Assembly: GCA_944371685.1 (NCBI GenBank)
Contig: CALVXV010000055.1
Coordinates: forward strand, 1-8,370
DNA: 8,370 bases
Origin: an uncultured Bacilli bacterium
GTDB taxonomy: Bacteria; Bacillota_I; Bacilli_A; RF39; UBA660
Direction of reading: 5' to 3'
The notes beneath the pieces were generated by a model. That model was not told where the DNA came from, did not search any database, and saw only the letters and a program-made list of their open reading frames with translations. Position numbers and translations under genes: made by a program. Position 1 is the stretch's first letter; every line of letters begins with the position of its first letter. Below are positions 1 through 5,195 of this stretch, piece by piece.

Positions 1-1
1 A

Positions 2-88
2 ACCTTAGGTTTCTGTGAAGTAGAAAGAGCTTACCGTGAGGTAATAACATCCAAAATTTATTTTGGTATTTTGTTCAAAGTATTATGA
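2..88 (+). other. Open frame off the left edge with two small hairpins; possible tail of an upstream element
   Basis: A frame enters from the left edge and stays open for 28 codons until TGA at 86-88. It reads TLGFCEVERAYREV and onward, which I do not recognise with confidence. Two perfect hairpins lie in it. TTACC/GGTAA (31-35 and 40-44) closes a GTGA loop of the GNRA type, and CCAAAA/TTTTGG (51-56 and 61-66) closes TTTA. A GAAGTAGAAAG stretch (17-27) directly before the first hairpin is reminiscent of the 3' end of TnpB genes and their guide-RNA scaffolds in IS200/IS605-type elements. That resemblance is from memory and unproven. It could equally be the end of an ordinary gene with a weak terminator, since the bases after the second hairpin are only moderately T-rich. 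Confidence 0.25.
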
Positions 89-186
89 TATAGATGATGA
101 GAAAAATTCTCTAAATATTTTGCTGTATATAAATTAGCTAAAGATGACATTATATCTTACAAAAGTAAAATATATCCAAAATATAA
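89..186. other. AT-rich stretch without recognisable gene
   Basis: Both strands of this short AT-rich region are broken by frequent stops. I see no RNA gene, repeat array or strong hairpin in it. It separates the structured left edge from the promoter of the pilin-like gene. Confidence 0.4.
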
Positions 187-215
187 TTTTCTTTTAAATC
201 AAAATAGTATATAAT
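187..215 (+). promoter_or_regulatory. Probable vegetative promoter of the pilin-like gene
   Basis: A perfect TATAAT -10 box lies at 210-215, about 22 bases before the ATG at 238. The best -35 at 17-base spacing is TTTTCT (187-192), which is poor, so the call rests on the -10 box. A ribosome-binding sequence GTAGGGA (227-233) follows, four bases before the start. Confidence 0.45.
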
Positions 216-237
216 TGATATAGAAAGTAGGGAAATT

Positions 238-636
238 ATGAATAAAAAAGGTTTTTCTTTAATTGAATTACTTGCGGTTATAACTATTTTAGCTGTTATA
301 GCAATAATTACAACACCGGTTATTTTTGGGGTTATTGAAAACTCTAAAATGAATGCGTTTACAAGCAGTGTCGAAGAAATGAAAAATGTAGTCGTTATGG
401 ACTATAATGAATATGCTCGGGGGGGCGAGGTTACATATAATTATAGCAATAATGATTTGGTGTGTCCTAAGTGTGATGCAGGAACTGACTTGGAACTTGA
501 TTTTACTGGTGATATAGAAGAAGGCCATGGAAGTATTACAGTTAAAGATGGAGAAGTTATTAGTTTGAATATTGAAAATAATCAGTTTAAAGCAACTGAT
601 AAAAATGGTAAGGTTGAAACTGTAAAAAAAGAGTAA
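238..636 (+). CDS. Type IV pilin/pseudopilin-like protein with prepilin N-terminal methylation signal
   Basis: The 132-residue protein begins with a textbook class III signal: a short basic leader MNKKG, cleavage expected after Gly5, then FSLIELLAVI with Phe at mature +1 and the conserved Glu at +5 (residue 10). A hydrophobic helix to about residue 33 would anchor it in the membrane and pack it into a pilus or pseudopilus core after processing by prepilin peptidase. The rest is a short polar C-terminal domain rich in predicted beta strand, with a CPKC pair at 76-79 that could form a disulfide or bind metal. No pilus ATPase, platform protein or peptidase is present here, so it is an isolated pilin gene and assembly would need genes elsewhere. 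Residues 61-63 are encoded across a run of seven G (419-425), exceptional in this AT-rich DNA. ComGC-like, T2SS-like or type IV pilus function cannot be told apart. Prepilin class is near certain; role unknown. Confidence 0.88.
   Translation: MNKKGFSLIELLAVITILAVIAIITTPVIFGVIENSKMNAFTSSVEEMKNVVVMDYNEYARGGEVTYNYSNNDLVCPKCDAGTDLELDFTGDIEEGHGSITVKDGEVISLNIENNQFKATDKNGKVETVKKE
419..425 (+). repeat. Homopolymeric G7 tract inside the pilin-like gene
   Basis: Seven consecutive G lie within codons 61-63. The next longest G runs I see in the window are five bases. Losing one G would bring TAG at 515-517 into frame, and gaining one would bring TAA at 438-440 into frame. Slippage would therefore switch the protein off after its first third or so. 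Confidence 0.9.
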
Positions 637-650
637 TAAAAAAATTATCC

Positions 651-665
651 CTTAATATAATTAAG
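651..665. promoter_or_regulatory. Perfect 15-base dyad upstream of spoIIIAH
   Basis: CTTAATATAATTAAG is a perfect inverted repeat with 6-bp arms and an ATA centre, 26 bases before the spoIIIAH start. It overlaps a TATAAT sequence at 656-661. No T tract follows, so it does not look like a terminator. It could be an operator or just AT-rich chance. I could not place a convincing -35 or sigma-E-type promoter around it. Confidence 0.3.
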
Positions 666-690
666 TAAGAATGTACTAGGAGGGATAATA

Positions 691-1191
691 ATGATTAATA
701 AAAGAAGTTTATGGTTTTTGACTTTGTTTAGTTTAATTTTGGTACTTAGTGTTTATTATATTACCATGCCAAGTGAACTTTTAATGGCAACTAGCGGTGA
801 TGATGAACAAACAAAGACGGTTTCAGCTTCTACAGAAAATGAAGAAAGTGCGGAGTTAGTAGCTTTAAGAGTAGAATCTGAAGAAAAAATGCTTGATGAA
901 ATTACCGAATTAAAAAAAGTATTAACGGATTCGAATTCAACAACAGAAGAAAAAAATGCGGCCTTTGAGAAGATGCAGACACTTAATAAAAATAGAGGTA
1001 CTGAGGAATCTATAGAAAATAAGATTCAAAATGAATTCAATTTAAAATCATTTGTCAGCATTGATGAAACTAGTGTTTCAGTAGTTGTTGATAGCACCAA
1101 GCACGATAAAGAACTTGCCAATAAAATAATGAGGTCAGTACAAGAAGAATTTGAGACATCAATGTCTATTTCAGTTAAATTTCAAAAATAA
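691..1191 (+). CDS. spoIIIAH: SpoIIIAH-family stage III sporulation protein
   Basis: SpoIIIAH is a mother-cell membrane protein whose extracellular domain forms a ring and docks with SpoIIQ, making the channel across the engulfed forespore membranes. This 166-residue protein has the family plan. One N-terminal membrane helix (about 7-25) ends in LSVYYITMPSE, which closely resembles known SpoIIIAH N termini. Then come a charged acidic linker (about 35-60), helical segments (about 56-100) and a C-terminal alpha/beta domain (about 105-164) with the strand-helix-strand order of the YscJ/FliF-like ring-building fold. B. subtilis SpoIIIAH is about 218 residues, so this is a short form, mainly in the linker. 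The start is fixed by a strong AGGAGGG (678-684) six bases upstream. Its usual spoIIIAA-AG partners are not next to it; a pilin-like gene lies upstream and a terminator directly downstream, so it is a single-gene unit here. Confidence 0.85.
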   Translation: MINKRSLWFLTLFSLILVLSVYYITMPSELLMATSGDDEQTKTVSASTENEESAELVALRVESEEKMLDEITELKKVLTDSNSTTEEKNAAFEKMQTLNKNRGTEESIENKIQNEFNLKSFVSIDETSVSVVVDSTKHDKELANKIMRSVQEEFETSMSISVKFQK

Positions 1192-1215
1192 CTTTCTTTA
1201 ATGGAAAGTTTTTTT
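1190..1215 (+). terminator. Rho-independent terminator of spoIIIAH
   Basis: AACTTTC (1190-1196) pairs perfectly with GAAAGTT (1204-1210) around a 7-base loop, and the T run extends to 1215. The stem begins inside the TAA stop codon. It separates spoIIIAH from gerE. Confidence 0.85.
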
Positions 1216-1230
1216 AGGTGTTTTTCCTTT

Positions 1231-1258
1231 CACTTATAAGATGTGAATGCATACAATA
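1231..1258 (+). promoter_or_regulatory. Sigma-K-type promoter of gerE
   Basis: CATACAATA (1250-1258) matches the sigma-K -10 consensus CATAnnnTA at every fixed position, and the preceding G at 1249 is also favoured. An AC at 1232-1233 sits 16 bases upstream, where the sigma-K -35 element belongs. The -10 also resembles the sigma-E form CATACAnT, but I find no sigma-E -35 at the right distance. In B. subtilis gerE is known to be transcribed by sigma-K RNA polymerase, so motif and gene agree. Expected transcript start is near 1265. Confidence 0.7.
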
Positions 1259-1304
1259 ATATGAATAAATATAAACCATCCCGCCTTAGGAAAGTGAGGA
1301 AAAT

Positions 1305-1511
1305 ATGAAAAAGGGAATTTTAACTAAACGAGAGCGTGAGATCTTTGAGTTATTAATTCAAAATTATGGTACCAATGAAATAGCAGATATTTTAAAAATA
1401 AGTGATAAAACCGTTAGAAATCATATTTCTAATGCAATGCAAAAATTAGGTGTCAAAGGTCGTGCGGGGGCAGTAATTGAGTTACTTAGGCTCGGAGAGA
1501 TTTCATTATAG
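1305..1511 (+). CDS. gerE: GerE, late mother-cell sporulation transcription regulator
   Basis: GerE is a small LuxR/FixJ-type DNA-binding protein. It acts last in the mother-cell cascade, switching spore coat genes on or off together with sigma K. The 68 residues are almost entirely one helix-turn-helix domain. LTKREREIFELL (6-17) forms the first helix, NEIADIL (24-30) the scanning helix, and SDKTVRNHISNAMQKLGVKG (33-52) the recognition region. From memory this last stretch is nearly identical to B. subtilis GerE (74 residues). There is no receiver domain, as expected for GerE and unlike ordinary response regulators. The N terminus is a few residues shorter than the Bacillus protein. The start is supported by GTGAGGA (1294-1300) four bases upstream. 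Its own sigma-K-like promoter and a terminator overlapping the stop make it a monocistronic unit. The main alternative, another solitary LuxR-type HTH protein, is unlikely given the recognition helix and neighbours. Confidence 0.93.
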   Translation: MKKGILTKREREIFELLIQNYGTNEIADILKISDKTVRNHISNAMQKLGVKGRAGAVIELLRLGEISL

Positions 1512-1533
1512 GTCATATTAATGACCTTTTTTT
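1510..1533 (+). terminator. Rho-independent terminator of gerE
   Basis: AGGTCAT (1510-1516) pairs perfectly with ATGACCT (1521-1527) around the loop ATTA, followed by a T run to 1533. The stem starts inside the TAG stop codon. It leaves only about 24 bases before the gerM start codon. Confidence 0.87.
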
Positions 1534-1557
1534 CATATCTTTAAAATAGGTGATGGT

Positions 1558-2502
1558 ATGCTAAAAAAAATATCAATAAGAAAAATTGTACTTTCTTCTT
1601 TAGCTCTTTTTGCTATGTTTTTAATATATATTATTCCAGCTAATAAAAATAAACTTGATATTAAGGAGGAGTTAGAATATGTAAATACTAATATTGAAAG
1701 TACACCAATTTTCTTAATGGATAAAAATAGTTATGTCGCACTTACTAGTGTGGCAGTTAGTGATACTAATATTGAAAGTAAAGCGAGACAGTTGATTAAA
1801 GTTTTAACAATAGGAGGAATGGATAGTAAGATTCCTAGTGGTTTTAGTGCAATTATTCCCCCTAATACCGAGGTGCTGAGTTTAAGTTATGAAAATGGTT
1901 TGATTAAAGTTGATTTTTCTAAAGAACTACTTAATGTATCTGAACAATTAGAGGAGAAAATGGTAGAGTCGATTGTATATACCTTAACTTCCATTGATAA
2001 AGTTGATAAGGTAATAATTTATGTTGAAGGAGATATCTTAACAAAGTTACCTAAAACGAAAATTAATTTACCCTCAACATTAGATAAGACATTTGGAATT
2101 AATAAAGAGTTTGATTTAACAAGTACAAAAGATATTACGGATGTTACTATTTATTATATTAATCAAATAAGTGATAATTATTATTATGTACCAGTAACAA
2201 AGTACGTAAATGATTCAAGAGATAAAGCAAGTATTATTATAGATGAACTATCAAGTAATTTTGATTTTAATAAAGATTTAATGAGCTTTTTAAACGAAGG
2301 CACACAGCTTGTTTCTAGTACACTTAAAGATGGACAAATGCAACTTAATTTTAATGAGAATATTTTAAGTGATAATGTCAGTGAAGCTATCACTAAGGAG
2401 ACCTTAGATACAATTTCTTTATCAATGGGAGCTAATTATGATATAAAGGAGGTTGTTTTTAATGTTGGAGATAAAGAACTATATAAAGTGGAAGTTGGTT
2501 AG
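1558..2502 (+). CDS. gerM: GerM-like sporulation protein with two GerMN domains
   Basis: In B. subtilis GerM is a mother-cell surface protein needed for sporulation and germination; it helps assemble the basal platform of the SpoIIIA-SpoIIQ complex. This 314-residue protein has an N-terminal basic stretch and one membrane helix (about 9-27), a linker, then two related domains of the GerMN type. Domain one spans about 75-165, with the hallmark GLIKVDFSKELL at 114-125. Domain two spans about 195-312, with the matching DGQMQLNFNENIL at 258-270. Bacillus GerM is a lipoprotein, but this protein contains no cysteine at all, so there is no lipobox and it must be held by the membrane helix. AGGTGA (1548-1553) lies four bases before the ATG. 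Only 46 bases separate it from gerE, and a terminator fills part of that gap, so its promoter is unclear. Two-domain layout plus the gerE neighbour make the call firm. Confidence 0.85.
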   Translation: MLKKISIRKIVLSSLALFAMFLIYIIPANKNKLDIKEELEYVNTNIESTPIFLMDKNSYVALTSVAVSDTNIESKARQLIKVLTIGGMDSKIPSGFSAIIPPNTEVLSLSYENGLIKVDFSKELLNVSEQLEEKMVESIVYTLTSIDKVDKVIIYVEGDILTKLPKTKINLPSTLDKTFGINKEFDLTSTKDITDVTIYYINQISDNYYYVPVTKYVNDSRDKASIIIDELSSNFDFNKDLMSFLNEGTQLVSSTLKDGQMQLNFNENILSDNVSEAITKETLDTISLSMGANYDIKEVVFNVGDKELYKVEVG

Positions 2503-2543
2503 GAGTGTAAACTTACTATAATACGACTTCTTTTTTATTTTTT
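2491..2543 (+). terminator. Probable terminator after gerM
   Basis: GAAGTTG (2491-2497) pairs with CGACTTC (2524-2530) including one T-G wobble, and a T-rich tail (2531-2543, one A) follows. The 26-base loop is unusually long and has only weak inner pairing. The left arm lies in the last gerM codons. Confidence 0.55.
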
Positions 2544-2547
2544 AATA

Positions 2548-2556
2548 TGTTAAAAT
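2548..2556 (+). promoter_or_regulatory. Possible extended -10 promoter of the Ca2+ ATPase gene
   Basis: TGTTAAAAT fits the extended -10 form TGnTAnAAT in most positions. No good -35 lies 17 bases upstream, where the gerM terminator sits. A transcript would start almost at the ribosome-binding site, as appears to happen for the two genes downstream. Confidence 0.35.
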
Positions 2557-2562
2557 TAAACT

Positions 2563-2576
2563 GGTGATAATAATTG
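2563..2576 (+). promoter_or_regulatory. Ribosome-binding site fixing a TTG start
   Basis: GGTGAT (2563-2568) lies five bases before TTG at 2574. An in-frame TAA at 2571-2573 directly precedes this TTG, so no upstream start is possible. The next in-frame ATG is about 50 codons in and would remove most of the cation-ATPase N-terminal domain. Confidence 0.8.
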
Positions 2577-5147
2577 AAGGCATATGGTAAAACAATAGAG
2601 GAATTATTTAAAGAATTAAATACTACTGAAAATGGTCTTTCTAAGGAAGAAGCTCACAAAAGACTTATTAGTGGTGGTAAGAATGAAATAGTTTATACAA
2701 GGAAAAATTCTATTTTGAAAATGATACTAGAACAGTTTACGGATAAAATGATAATTATTTTATTTATTGCAGCTTTTTTATCGTTTATTTTAGGAGAACA
2801 AGCTGAAGGTGTGGTAATTTTAATTATTATAGTTATTAATGCGATTATTAGTATTTTTCAGGAGAAGAAAGCAGCCGATGCGGTTGAGGCTTTGCGGAAT
2901 ATGAATGCTCCGATGGCTAATGTTATTAGAGATGGCAAAGTGCAAATGGTACCTTCTAGTGACATTGTCATAGGTGATATTATTTATTTAGAAGCTGGAG
3001 GAATTGTGCCGGCAGATATTAGACTTATTCATGATAATGGACTTATGATAGATGAGTCAGCACTTACTGGCGAGAGTGAAGCTGTATCCAAGGATGCATC
3101 GGTTATTTTAAAAGATGATTTAGCTTTAGGTGATAGAGTGAATATGGCTTTTTCAGATACCATTATTAATTATGGAACAGGAATGGGCGTTGTGGTTGAT
3201 ACAGGTATGAATACGGAAGTTGGAAAAATTGCTCATATGCTTTCTAATACTGATGAGTTAGATACACCACTTAAGAGAAAATTAGAGGTGGTTGGTAAGA
3301 ACCTTAGTATTGTTGGAATTATTGTTAGTGTTTTAATTTTTATAATTGGTTTTATTTATGGTAAGGATGTTATTTCATTACTTATGATTTCAATATCTTT
3401 AGCTATTTCTGTAATACCTGAGGGGCTTCCAGCAACGGCAACGATTGTTATGGCTTTAGGGGTTCAACGAATGGCTAGTAAGAATGCACTTGTTAAAAGA
3501 CTCCCAGCTGTTGAGACTTTAGGTAGTGCGAGTGTGATATGTACAGATAAAACAGGGACTCTTACTCAAAATAAGATGACGGTAGTTAAAGTTTTGTTTT
3601 ATAACGAATTTGTTTTAAATAAAACTAGTTTGCTTCCGAAAGATTTTCTTATGGGATGCAGATTATGTAATAATGCCTCTTTGGATGAAGGAATAGTTGG
3701 TGATCCAACTGAGGTAGCACTTTTAGAGTATGTTAAAAAGGAAGATGTTAAATTATTTAAAAAATCATTTAAAAGAATATTTGAACAACCTTTTGATTCT
3801 AATAGAAAAAGAATGAGTGTTGTTCATGAGATAGATGGTGAATATAAGTGTTATACTAAAGGAGCGGTAGAGGAATTATTAGAATTATGTCCATATATTT
3901 TAAAAGATGATGAAGTTATTGAGCTTACTTTAGATGTTAAGAAAAAGATCTTAAATGAGTGTGAAAAGCTATCATCAAAGGCTTATAGAATTTTAGGATT
4001 TGCTGGAAAAAAGATAGATTTTATACCAAATGAAGGAAATAATATTGAATATGATCTAGTTTTTATTGGAATATCATGTATGATTGATCCACCGAGGAAA
4101 GAAGTTGTGGGAGCAATTAAATCACTTCAAGATGCGTATATTAAAGTGGTGATGATTACTGGTGATCATAAACTTACTGCAAGAGCCATTGCAAGACAAA
4201 TAGGCATTTATCATGATGGTGATTTAGTGATAACTGGTGAGGATTTAGCTAGGATAAGCGATGAACAGTTAAAACAGATGGTTTCTAAAATTACCGTTTT
4301 TGCAAGAGTGGCTCCAGAAGATAAGCTTAGAATTGTTGGGGCATATAAAAGTAATGATGAAGTTGTGGCGATGACTGGCGATGGAGTAAATGATTCGCCA
4401 GCATTAAAAACGGCTGATATTGGTGTTGCGATGGGCCGGGTTGGTACAGATGTGGCTAAAGATGCTGCAGATATACTTCTTTTAGATGATAATTTTGCGA
4501 CTATAGAAGTGGCGGTTAGAGAAGGAAGGCGGGTTTATAGTAATATTCAAAAGGTAATTCAGTTTTTACTGTCTGGTAATATTGCAGAAGTTTTAGTAGT
4601 TTTCTTTTCAACTTTATTCAATTTATCAGTACCAATTTTAGCGGTTCATATTTTGTTTATTAATTTGGTAACGGATACACTTCCTGCTTTAGCACTTGGA
4701 GTTGATTCAGAAAATCCTGATGATATGAAGAAAAGACCAGTTAAAAAAGATAGTTTATTTGAAAAGGGACTTGTGACACGAATAATATTTTATGGGGGTT
4801 TAATTGCGATTATTTCGATGTTTGCTTATTTGATTGGTTCAAGAAACAGTTATAAAGATGGAATTACGATGTCATTTTTAGTTTTATGTTTATCACAAAT
4901 TGTTCATGCTTTGAATCAACATTCTGTAACTTTATCGGTGTTTTCTAAGAAACATCCTAAAAATAAATATTTATATTTAGCGATGTTTGCTTCATTTTTA
5001 ATATTAATGTTTGTGGTGTTGGTTCCACCGGTTGCTAATTTCTTTTCACTTGTTAATTTGAATTTTAATGAGTGGGTTATTGTTGGATTACTTTCAATTA
5101 CTCCACTTATTATTCTTGAAATATTTAAGTTAGTTAGAAACATTTGA
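2574..5147 (+). CDS. P-type (P2A) Ca2+-transporting ATPase
   Basis: The 857-residue membrane pump would export Ca2+ at the cost of ATP. The order is: cation-ATPase N-terminal domain (about 3-70); actuator domain with TGES at 165-168; M4 with PEGLP at 282-286; phosphorylation loop DKTGT with catalytic Asp325; nucleotide-binding KGA at 429-431; TGD at 529-531; hinge TGDGVND at 601-607; then M5-M10. Calcium ligands can be placed by eye against SERCA. Site II has Glu283 in M4 plus Asn697 and Asp701 in NLVTD of M6. Site I has Asn669 and Glu672 in M5, but Gln775 stands where SERCA has Glu908. No N-terminal metal-binding CxxC is present, arguing against Cu/Cd pumps. Length is close to B. subtilis YloB (about 890), a Ca2+ ATPase expressed in sporulation. 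It begins with TTG and follows gerM by 71 bases. Another divalent cation such as Mn2+ is possible. Confidence 0.93.
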   Translation: MKAYGKTIEELFKELNTTENGLSKEEAHKRLISGGKNEIVYTRKNSILKMILEQFTDKMIIILFIAAFLSFILGEQAEGVVILIIIVINAIISIFQEKKAADAVEALRNMNAPMANVIRDGKVQMVPSSDIVIGDIIYLEAGGIVPADIRLIHDNGLMIDESALTGESEAVSKDASVILKDDLALGDRVNMAFSDTIINYGTGMGVVVDTGMNTEVGKIAHMLSNTDELDTPLKRKLEVVGKNLSIVGIIVSVLIFIIGFIYGKDVISLLMISISLAISVIPEGLPATATIVMALGVQRMASKNALVKRLPAVETLGSASVICTDKTGTLTQNKMTVVKVLFYNEFVLNKTSLLPKDFLMGCRLCNNASLDEGIVGDPTEVALLEYVKKEDVKLFKKSFKRIFEQPFDSNRKRMSVVHEIDGEYKCYTKGAVEELLELCPYILKDDEVIELTLDVKKKILNECEKLSSKAYRILGFAGKKIDFIPNEGNNIEYDLVFIGISCMIDPPRKEVVGAIKSLQDAYIKVVMITGDHKLTARAIARQIGIYHDGDLVITGEDLARISDEQLKQMVSKITVFARVAPEDKLRIVGAYKSNDEVVAMTGDGVNDSPALKTADIGVAMGRVGTDVAKDAADILLLDDNFATIEVAVREGRRVYSNIQKVIQFLLSGNIAEVLVVFFSTLFNLSVPILAVHILFINLVTDTLPALALGVDSENPDDMKKRPVKKDSLFEKGLVTRIIFYGGLIAIISMFAYLIGSRNSYKDGITMSFLVLCLSQIVHALNQHSVTLSVFSKKHPKNKYLYLAMFASFLILMFVVLVPPVANFFSLVNLNFNEWVIVGLLSITPLIILEIFKLVRNI

Positions 5148-5172
5148 TATGTTTTTTAAAAAAGCGTATAAT
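5144..5172 (+). promoter_or_regulatory. Sigma-A promoter of the phosphoketolase gene
   Basis: TTGATA (5144-5149) and TATAAT (5167-5172) are separated by exactly 17 bases. The -35 box overlaps the TGA stop of the ATPase gene, and the spacer contains a T6A6 self-complementary tract (5152-5163). Transcript start is expected near 5179, giving a leader of only about 17 bases that contains AGGGGGAG (5184-5191). No terminator precedes it, so readthrough from the ATPase gene is also possible. Confidence 0.78.
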
Positions 5173-5195
5173 GAACAAAGAATAGGGGGAGTACT

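Noticed and set aside
49..190. ATCCAAAAT occurring at 49-57 and again near 174-182 as a possible target-site duplication or direct repeat.
   Set aside because: Nine AT-rich bases repeated once within 140 bases is not significant here, and nothing between them looks like a mobile element.
289..528. Open frame of 79 codons on the minus strand inside the pilin-like gene.
   Set aside because: It lies opposite a gene with a clear prepilin signal, has no ribosome-binding site, and its composition is that of an antisense shadow.
656..661. TATAAT upstream of spoIIIAH as a vegetative promoter.
   Set aside because: No acceptable -35 lies 16-18 bases upstream, and a sigma-E-type element would be expected for this gene; the match is easily chance in such AT-rich DNA.
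1261..1308. A 15-codon frame (MNKYKPSRLRKVRKI) ending in TGA that overlaps the gerE ATG as ATGA, suggesting a leader peptide with translational coupling.
   Set aside because: Its ATG has no ribosome-binding sequence and lies upstream of the transcript start predicted from the sigma-K-type promoter (near 1265), so it would probably not be translated.
1534..1543. CATATCTTTA before gerM as a sigma-E or sigma-K -10 box.
   Set aside because: It misses fixed positions of both consensus forms, and a transcript from it would start at or inside the ribosome-binding site, with no suitable -35 upstream.
2184..2393. Open frame of 69 codons on the minus strand inside gerM.
   Set aside because: It is a shadow of the second GerMN domain; Ser/Leu-rich composition and no start signals.
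4916..5143. Open frame of 75 codons on the minus strand at the end of the ATPase gene.
   Set aside because: It is opposite the last membrane helices of the pump and has no supporting start signals or recognisable content.
5152..5163. T6A6 tract after the ATPase gene as a terminator.
   Set aside because: It has no GC-containing stem or proper T tail and lies within the spacer of the phosphoketolase promoter.
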